From NCBI GenBank assembly GCA_003671275.1, contig QWPB01000141.1, positions 1 to 40,344 of the forward strand: a DNA stretch of 40,344 nt, given 5' to 3'. The notes under the pieces are model-generated. The model made no database searches. It worked only from the letters and a program-made list of their open reading frames with translations, and had not been told where the DNA came from. This DNA is from Planctomycetota bacterium (GTDB lineage: Bacteria > Planctomycetota > Planctomycetia > Planctomycetales > Planctomycetaceae). Positions 34,684 through 40,344 of this stretch are shown here, one piece after another. The position numbers and the translations under genes are program-made. Positions within the stretch are counted from its first letter, which is position 1. Every line of letters starts with the position of its first letter.

Positions 34684-35102
34684 AGCCGTTGATCCTCAAC
34701 CGGTCAGCGAAATTGCAATGGAAAGGAGCCCCCGTATGAAGCGGGAGCGAGGTGTCTGTCTGTAAGTGTACGACGCCCGCGACCTTTGGAAAGGTTTCGG
34801 TGGCACAATCCGGCTGCCAATCCCGGGTTTGGTCCGGGCCCCTTCCAGGGAACAGCGGGCTCAGCGGACCTGTGATCCGGTGGAATAGGCCATCCCCAAT
34901 CCCGTGGACTGGCTGGCTCTCAGGCGGAGCACAACAGATGACTCGCACCCCTGATGACCATCGAAAATGATCCCCTCTTGCGGTTGAGGAACCCCTTGCG
35001 GTACCGTTCGCGGCCTTCCTCGGGATGGGGGAGGACAGACCGGGAGCGCTCGAGACCTCTCGGAATCCGGTGATGGAATGACCGGGTCGCAGGAGGCGGT
35101 GC
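34684..35102. other. Divergent intergenic region, no gene seen
   Basis: A 419-base gap between the minus-strand FtsK/EssC-like gene and the plus-strand FlgG-like gene, so it should hold both promoters. I could not assign convincing -35/-10 boxes by eye. The minus-strand frames that cross it look like shadows. AGGAGG at the right end is the ribosome site of the next gene. Confidence 0.5.
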
Positions 35103-36488
35103 ATGGACTGGCAAAATCGGATCCCGTTTTTCTGCGGAGCCTGTCTGGGGCTGGCTGTTGGTTTTGCCACCGGGCATGTCACGTTCTGGCAGCCGGAAAC
35201 GCGCCAATCTCCTTCCTTGCAGGGAATGTTTGCGGAAACCCCTGTTGTGCTGGGTGGCGTGGATGGGTTGGAATCGCTTCCCGAAATGCTCACGGAATCG
35301 CCTTCGATTGAAGGGACTCCCGTACCGGGCGGTGCGGTCGTGCTGAACGAACCGGATCACGGCGAAGATCCCGTGCATGCCGACGCGATCGTTGCCCTGC
35401 CCGCAGAGCAACCCCAGGCCGCACGGTCGCCCGTTTTTGTCGACTCTCCGCCATCTCATCTCCGGGTGGCGGGGGCCCGACCGATCACCGCGCTGGAGCG
35501 GGTCTCCGACGAGCAGCCCGCTGTCGGTGAGCCGGTACCCGCGACGCTTCCCGAAGAGTCCGCTCCGGCCAAAGCCACGCTCGACCCGGTGGTTGTGGAG
35601 TTGCTCGGAGACGAGTTGAAAGACGTAACCGAACAGCAGCGGGAAATCTGGGCGGATGCCTTGCAGGGGCTGCCCCCTGGCGATGCGGCCGGGATCATCC
35701 GCATGTGGAAGAATTTTGGCGATTCATCGGCCCACCCAATGGGGGCGATGAGCCCGCCATTCCCCGGACTCGGTCCACGCGGGAGTACCGCCCCACCCGC
35801 AGTCACTCGCGAGTTGCCTCCACCGCGTCCACTGCCACCCGTTCTCCCGCCCGCTTCCACAACCGATGACCCGCGACTGGCACAGAGCGAATCATGGATG
35901 CGACAAATCGTCCGCCACAACACCGCTAATGTGGAGACCTGTGGCTATCTCAACATGGTTCCGCTGCGTCAGGAACTTCCGTTTGACCCCTTGTCGGAAG
36001 TGTCCTCCGTGATCATCGGGTATCGGCTCGATGTCATGCCGGGACGATATGTGAGGACCCGTAATCCATCGCATGTCGCGACCCAGAGGCAAACGTTCTT
36101 TGCAGTGCGCGACCCAGCGGGGCGGGATTTGTATACCCGCGTCGGACGATTGTCGCTGGATGCGGAGCGGCGGGTGTGTATCGATCTGGGCACGGAAGAT
36201 CTACCGCTCGTTCCCGAACTAAAGCTGCCGGAAACGGTGACACGCTTTTCGCTTCTGGGGGATACAATTCAGGTGTTGGAACCTGGTCAGTCGGAGCCAC
36301 GATCCATTGGCCAGTTGCAGGTGGCCGAATTTTTTGACGCCACCCGATTGGAGCCTCAGGGCCGGAGTCTGTATGCCGCGACAGCTGCCTCGGGCCTGGC
36401 TCGGATGGTCCCGGCGGAACTGATGCAGGAGACTCTGGAGTATCCGCCCCGCGTCGACGAGCTGGGGCAACGCATGACGCATCGATAA
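35103..36488 (+). CDS. Membrane-anchored protein with a FlgG-like rod domain
   Basis: A 461-residue protein of unrecognised exact family. ATG at 35103 has AGGAGG 6 bases upstream. Residues 8-24 form one hydrophobic helix (signal anchor, or signal peptide). Residues 35-260 are Pro/Glu-rich and disordered-looking, except for a helical stretch at about 160-205 ([20 protein letters not shown]). Residues 265-292 contain [14 protein letters not shown], close to the flagellar rod/hook N-terminal motif NNxANxxTxGY. Residues 300-440 follow the order of FlgF/Flg[21 protein letters not shown], a [20 protein letters not shown] strand pair, [10 protein letters not shown] and [12 protein letters not shown]. 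The long C-terminal D0 helix of true rod proteins is missing. No other flagellar gene is in the window. I infer an envelope protein built on a rod-protein fold. Confidence 0.75.
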   Translation: MDWQNRIPFFCGACLGLAVGFATGHVTFWQPETRQSPSLQGMFAETPVVLGGVDGLESLPEMLTESPSIEGTPVPGGAVVLNEPDHGEDPVHADAIVALPAEQPQAARSPVFVDSPPSHLRVAGARPITALERVSDEQPAVGEPVPATLPEESAPAKATLDPVVVELLGDELKDVTEQQREIWADALQGLPPGDAAGIIRMWKNFGDSSAHPMGAMSPPFPGLGPRGSTAPPAVTRELPPPRPLPPVLPPASTTDDPRLAQSESWMRQIVRHNTANVETCGYLNMVPLRQELPFDPLSEVSSVIIGYRLDVMPGRYVRTRNPSHVATQRQTFFAVRDPAGRDLYTRVGRLSLDAERRVCIDLGTEDLPLVPELKLPETVTRFSLLGDTIQVLEPGQSEPRSIGQLQVAEFFDATRLEPQGRSLYAATAASGLARMVPAELMQETLEYPPRVDELGQRMTHR

Positions 36489-36510
36489 GTGGTTGCGGAG
36501 TCTTCCGGTG

Positions 36511-36762
36511 ATGATCCGTGTTGTCAGTCGGGTAATCCACGGGTTCGAAGCGGCTCTCGCGGCGTTCCTGATTGCAGGTGTACGGCTCTATCAGATTTTT
36601 TTGAGCCCTATCTTTGGCCGTCAGTGCCGGTTTGATCCCACCTGCAGTCACTATTTCATCGGAGCCGTTCGTAAATACGGTCCGATCATCGGGGTCTGGC
36701 GGGGGATCTGCCGAATCGGAAGGTGTCACCCATGGCATCCTGGCGGCGACGACCCGCCGTAA
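36511..36762 (+). CDS. yidD: Membrane protein insertion efficiency factor YidD
   Basis: An 83-residue protein with the YidD signature: [20 protein letters not shown], then [22 protein letters not shown], and three conserved cysteines. YidD helps YidC insert membrane proteins and usually sits between rnpA and yidC, but here it follows the FlgG-like gene after 22 bases, probably co-transcribed. ATG at 36511 is chosen; a GTG at 36508 or TTG at 36493 would add a few residues. The N-terminal amphipathic membrane segment (about 10-32) is typical. Confidence 0.92.
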   Translation: MIRVVSRVIHGFEAALAAFLIAGVRLYQIFLSPIFGRQCRFDPTCSHYFIGAVRKYGPIIGVWRGICRIGRCHPWHPGGDDPP

Positions 36763-37021
36763 GAATGAAATGGTTCCTCGACACGAGGTATCAGACCTTC
36801 GAAATCAACGCCAGGACGGTTTCTGTTTAGGTGTCGATCGATTGATCGCCGATGCCATGGGGAACGAGTATTGATTAGCCTGATCTTGTGTTCAGGTGTC
36901 GGTCTTGCTTGCGGGCGGGCAGATTTGTTCCAATCTGGATCTGGTTTCCGGACTTATCCTCAGTGAGTGACAGTCGGAAGCTCCCGCCTCGCCATCCCGC
37001 CATTTTGCTTCGGAGACGTGC

Positions 37022-38413
37022 ATGTCCCGCCCCGCTACCCGCCGTGAGTTTCTGCGTCGGTTCGGATTGAGTGCCGCAGCGTTTCCGTTTCTGTGCAACC
37101 TGCCGAGTTTGGGGTTCGCCAACACCGAGGGACGCAAGAAGCGGCTGATCATCATGTTCAGCCCCAATGGGATCGTGCCGTCGGCCTTCTGGCCCGAGGT
37201 CGACAAAGAAAAGGATCTCGTCAAAGAGTTCATCACCAGTGTGGGTCAGCGGATCTCCGGTCCCATGGGATCGGAGATGCCGTTGACGGGGTTTAAGGAG
37301 ATTCTGTCTCCGCTGGAGCCGTTCCGGGACAAGGTGTTGACCTTGCACGGGGTGTGCGACCGGATTCGCGGGGACGGCGATGCCCACATGCGCGGGATCG
37401 GCTGTCTGCTGACTGGCGTTGAGTTGTTCCCGGGGAACATTCAGGGCGGGTCCGACACTCCTGCGGGCTGGTCGAGTGGACTGTCGATCGACCAGGAGAT
37501 CAAGAACTTCTTGCAGTCGCGGGCCGAAACCCGGACGCGGTTTGGCTCACTGGAGTTCGGCGTCGTGGTGCCGGACCGGGCCGATACCTGGACTCGGATG
37601 GTCTATGCCGGTCCCAATAAGCCGATTGCTCCGGTCGATGATCCGTACCAGATGCTGACCAAGATGTACGGCAATGTCAGCGACCGCGATACGCTGAAGA
37701 GCGTGCTGGACGATCTGAAGACCGACCTCGATAAACTGAAGTCCGTCGTCGGCAAGGAAGACCGGCATCTGCTGGAGGAACAAGCGGCCTTCGTCCGGGA
37801 CATGGAACAGGAACTGGCCGAGGCCCAGGCGGCGGCAGGGCACGCCGTGCCAAGTCTGGAACCGGGTGTGCGGGAGTCGAATGACAATCTGCCCAAGATC
37901 AGCCAGATGCAGATCGATCTACTGGTCCACGGTCTGGCCAGTGACTTTACGCGGGTCGCGACCTTGCAGTTCACAAACTCCGTAGGTCAGGCGAAGATGA
38001 CCTGGCTCGGAATCGACGAGAACCACCACACCCTCTCGCACGAACCGGACAGCAACGCGGATGCCCAGACCAAACTGACTAAGATCAACAAGTGGTATTG
38101 CGAGCAGTTGGCTTACCTGACCAAGAAGCTGGCCGACACGCCGGAACCGGGCGGATCGGGATCGATGCTCGATCACACACAAATTGTCTGGACCAATGAA
38201 CTGGGCAAGGGGAACTCCCACACGCTGGACAACATTCCGTTCGTGCTGGTGGGCGGGGGCTTCGACTTCAAGGGAGGCCGCGCTCTCGAATGCGGCGGTA
38301 TCCCGCATAACCGTCTGCTTCTGTCGCTGGCCCACGGAATGGGACACGCGATCGACCGGTTCGGCAATCCGGACCACTGCGGCGATGGCCCGCTCGGCGG
38401 TCTGACGGCCTGA
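37022..38413 (+). CDS. Twin-arginine exported DUF1552 protein
   Basis: A 463-residue protein with a Tat signal ([20 protein letters not shown]7-R8), so exported folded. The body matches DUF1552: [89 protein letters not shown] and a terminal DGPLGGLT. The family is related to DUF1501 and sulfatase/alkaline-phosphatase-like folds, is abundant in planctomycetes, and usually sits beside a DUF1592/DUF1588 cytochrome-like gene. None is adjacent here, though a DUF1549/DUF1553 gene lies far upstream. Its substrate is unknown. GGAG is 6 bases before the ATG. Confidence 0.93.
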   Translation: MSRPATRREFLRRFGLSAAAFPFLCNLPSLGFANTEGRKKRLIIMFSPNGIVPSAFWPEVDKEKDLVKEFITSVGQRISGPMGSEMPLTGFKEILSPLEPFRDKVLTLHGVCDRIRGDGDAHMRGIGCLLTGVELFPGNIQGGSDTPAGWSSGLSIDQEIKNFLQSRAETRTRFGSLEFGVVVPDRADTWTRMVYAGPNKPIAPVDDPYQMLTKMYGNVSDRDTLKSVLDDLKTDLDKLKSVVGKEDRHLLEEQAAFVRDMEQELAEAQAAAGHAVPSLEPGVRESNDNLPKISQMQIDLLVHGLASDFTRVATLQFTNSVGQAKMTWLGIDENHHTLSHEPDSNADAQTKLTKINKWYCEQLAYLTKKLADTPEPGGSGSMLDHTQIVWTNELGKGNSHTLDNIPFVLVGGGFDFKGGRALECGGIPHNRLLLSLAHGMGHAIDRFGNPDHCGDGPLGGLTA

Positions 38414-38545
38414 TCCCGGTTCGGAGAGTCGCACCCCGTTGCCGTGGTTTCTGTGGCAGCGCTCTTGACGGTTTTCGTCTTTCGTTAGAGAACAGCCCCT
38501 GCCTCCGTCATTCGGCGGTGGTGATTTGGCAATCGGGGGGCTGGG

Positions 38546-39640
38546 ATGTTTTTCTGGTGGTTGGAGCAGCAGGCTCGCAACGTGACCGACGGGGCCGCCG
38601 TCCCGAACCCGGTTTATCTGACCGCGCGGATCGGATTGGCAGCAGTGTTGTCGTTTCTGGCGGCATTGGCTGTCGGTCCCGCATCGATCCGGTGGTTGCG
38701 AGGACGGTTTGGAGAGCGGATCGACAGTGCTTCGTCCCGCTTGAATGAACTGCACGCCAACAAGGCCGGAACGCCCACGATGGGGGGGATCTTTATCGGC
38801 CTGGCGATCACCTTGTCAGTGCTGATTTTCGGTAACCTGACCAACCCACGGATTCAACTGGCTCTGTTCGTCACGCTGACGTTTACGTTATTGGGAGCCT
38901 ATGACGACTGGATTAAACTGACGACCCAGCGTCGAGGGCTGACCGCCCGTCAGAAGCTGCTGGGGCAGGTGATCCTGGCTGTGGTAACGGCGGTGGGACT
39001 GTACAGCATTCAGTCCGAGGCCCCGCATGGAACCGAATTGCAAGGTCCGTGGGGTTGGGGGCACTGGACGCTGGGGAGATGGCTCATACCCTGGTCGGCC
39101 TTGGTGATCGTGGCCACCTCGAATGCGGTGAACCTGACGGATGGCCTGGACGGGTTGGCCTCGGGGTGCATGTTGTTTGCCGGCGGAGCCGTCATGGCAG
39201 CAGTCTATCTGTCAGGGCATCGCGAGTTGGCCGCTTACCTGGGGATTCCCCGGTTCGTGGGGATCGGCGAACTGGCGATACCGCTCAGCGCGATGATCGG
39301 GGCGGTACTCGGATTCTTATGGTTCAATGTGCATCCCGCGCAGGTCTTCATGGGGGATGCCGGTTCACTGCCTCTGGGGGCATTGCTGGCATTAGGGGCA
39401 CTGGCCACCCGGCAGGAGTTGTTTCTGGTGATCGTCGGCGGAGTGTTCGTCGTCGAGACACTGAGTGTCATCACCCAGGTGACCTACCGCCGCTGGACCG
39501 GGAAACGTCTGATTGCTTGCAGCCCGCTGCATAACCATTTTGTCTTTGCTCAAGTGCCGGAAACACGCATCGTCATGCGATTCTGGATTGTGTCCGCGCT
39601 GCTTGCGATCGTCGGACTCATCAGCCTGAAACGGTCGTAG
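38546..39640 (+). CDS. mraY: Phospho-N-acetylmuramoyl-pentapeptide-transferase
   Basis: A 364-residue integral membrane enzyme, the usual MraY length, that joins UDP-MurNAc-pentapeptide to undecaprenyl phosphate to make lipid I. Motifs: ANKAGTPTMGGIFI, AYDDWIK (D120-D121), SNAVNLTDGLDGLASG (catalytic D199/D202 region), FMGDAGSLPLGALLA, and the cytoplasmic PLHNHF histidine box. About ten hydrophobic helices are visible. It is alone here, not inside a complete mur/fts cluster, at least within this window; the 3' neighbour is convergent. Confidence 0.97.
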   Translation: MFFWWLEQQARNVTDGAAVPNPVYLTARIGLAAVLSFLAALAVGPASIRWLRGRFGERIDSASSRLNELHANKAGTPTMGGIFIGLAITLSVLIFGNLTNPRIQLALFVTLTFTLLGAYDDWIKLTTQRRGLTARQKLLGQVILAVVTAVGLYSIQSEAPHGTELQGPWGWGHWTLGRWLIPWSALVIVATSNAVNLTDGLDGLASGCMLFAGGAVMAAVYLSGHRELAAYLGIPRFVGIGELAIPLSAMIGAVLGFLWFNVHPAQVFMGDAGSLPLGALLALGALATRQELFLVIVGGVFVVETLSVITQVTYRRWTGKRLIACSPLHNHFVFAQVPETRIVMRFWIVSALLAIVGLISLKRS

Positions 39641-39729
39641 AGGATGGCCTCGTCGATTTTTGTGGAACGGGAGATCCACCGTGTGCATTCCTTTTGGTGC
39701 AGCCGGATGCCTGGAACTGCTGGTCGCCG

Positions 39730-40344
39730 CTACTCCCACTGAATCTCATCCAGATAAAACACGATCGGCTGGCCGGAGCTGGCCACGGTCCAGACGAATC
39801 CCATCTTAATCCGGGTCAGGCTCTCGCCATCCTTCAATGTGCTGACGGGGATCTCGAAACGTTGCCACTCCCGTGTCAGCTGGACCTTGTCCAACGTGCG
39901 CCTCGCGGTATCAAAGTAACGCTTTTCCGAGCCGATCAGTCCGAAACCAAACGAGACCACTTCGCCTCCGGACTCGCCCCGTGCATAGAACACCAGTCGT
40001 TTGGCTCCTGTTAAATCGTATCCACCGCGTCGGTCTCCCCAGTCTTGAGCAGGACTTTGCCATGCCACGCCGCCCCATCCGCTGGAGGCTCCAAACTCGC
40101 AACGCATGCAATTCTTGCCCGCCTGCGGTTGTGTTGTCCAAGCGGGGTCAACTCGCATGGACTTGGCGTCTCCCATCCACCCGGAAGGAACATAGGTGGC
40201 CGGTTCGCCGTCCTCGCGATAAATCGCGAGTGGCAACTTCGCGAGTTGTCCGGTGGCAATTCGGATGGGGGCGTCGACTCGAATCGGAACATTCGCGATC
40301 GCCGCTCCTCCATGTCCGTCACGGGCCGTCGCAAATACCCGGAA
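39730..40344 (-). CDS. Putative carbohydrate-binding beta-sandwich protein, C-terminal part
   Basis: The minus-strand frame is open to the right edge, so the N-terminus is outside the window; the TTG at 40236 is not taken as the start because coding-like sequence (VFATARDGHG, ANVPIRVDAP) continues ahead of it. The visible 204 residues end in a jelly-roll-like pattern: GKNCMRCEFGA, GAKRLVFYARGESGGEVVSF, QRFEIPVSTLKDGESLTRIK and IVFYLDEIQWE. The last strand resembles sugar-binding sandwich domains (CBM11 or CIA30-like) found at the ends of planctomycete glycoside hydrolases and surface proteins. The function of the whole protein cannot be judged. Confidence 0.6.
   Translation of the reverse strand, partial: FRVFATARDGHGGAAIANVPIRVDAPIRIATGQLAKLPLAIYREDGEPATYVPSGWMGDAKSMRVDPAWTTQPQAGKNCMRCEFGASSGWGGVAWQSPAQDWGDRRGGYDLTGAKRLVFYARGESGGEVVSFGFGLIGSEKRYFDTARRTLDKVQLTREWQRFEIPVSTLKDGESLTRIKMGFVWTVASSGQPIVFYLDEIQWE

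Noticed and set aside
30574-36762. A type VII secretion system
   Set aside because: Only the ATPase resembles EssC/EccC. No WXG100 substrate, EsaA/EccB/EccD-like membrane protein or mycosin is present, so the label is not justified.

Overview
The window comes from a planctomycete (Planctomycetota, most likely order Planctomycetales). Evidence: two protein types that are expanded in this phylum (a PSCyt1/DUF1549/DUF1553 protein and a twin-arginine DUF1552 protein), a thioredoxin-like/CxxCH/PDZ secreted protein, an EF-Tu with an atypical effector loop, generally G+C-rich coding sequence, and weak or absent U-tracts after hairpins. A complete MraY shows that this organism can make peptidoglycan lipid I.

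Layout. 1-6322: end of a spermidine-synthase-like protein, then two exported putative haem proteins. 6518-21160: a + strand information-processing block, promoter - tRNA-Thr(UGU) - tRNA-Tyr - tRNA-Gly - tRNA-Thr(GGU) - tuf - rpmG - tRNA-Trp - secE - nusG - rplK - rplA - rplJ - rplL - rpoB - rpoC. Its order resembles the E. coli thrU-tyrU-glyT-thrT-tufB / secE-nusG / rplKAJL-rpoBC region. GC-rich hairpins lie between several genes. 21354-23650: a long palindrome and thrS, which carries a large insertion in its catalytic domain. 23683-26017: an accessory patch with a broken REP-associated (RAYT) transposase flanked by perfect inverted REP copies, a small membrane protein in A+T-richer DNA, and an array of hairpins and an 81-bp direct repeat. 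26018-28995 (minus strand): MobA-DUF309 fusion, NifS/IscS-type cysteine desulfurase (overlapping ATGA) and a methylguanine-DNA methyltransferase. 29120-30550: exported pectate lyase. 30574-34683 (minus): a large membrane-anchored FtsK/EssC-like ATPase with one intact and two apparently degenerate motor domains. 35103-36762: divergently, a membrane-anchored protein ending in a flagellar-rod (FlgG-like) domain, then yidD. 37022-40344: DUF1552 protein, mraY, and the C-terminal part of a putative carbohydrate-binding protein.

The best leads for new biology are the FlgG-like protein placed head-to-head with the triple-domain FtsK/EssC-like ATPase, the RAYT/REP family whose hairpins are scattered around the accessory patch (with a similar palindrome inside the ATPase gene), the MobA-DUF309 fusion coupled to a cysteine desulfurase, and lineage-specific changes in two universal translation proteins (EF-Tu motifs and the ThrRS insertion).
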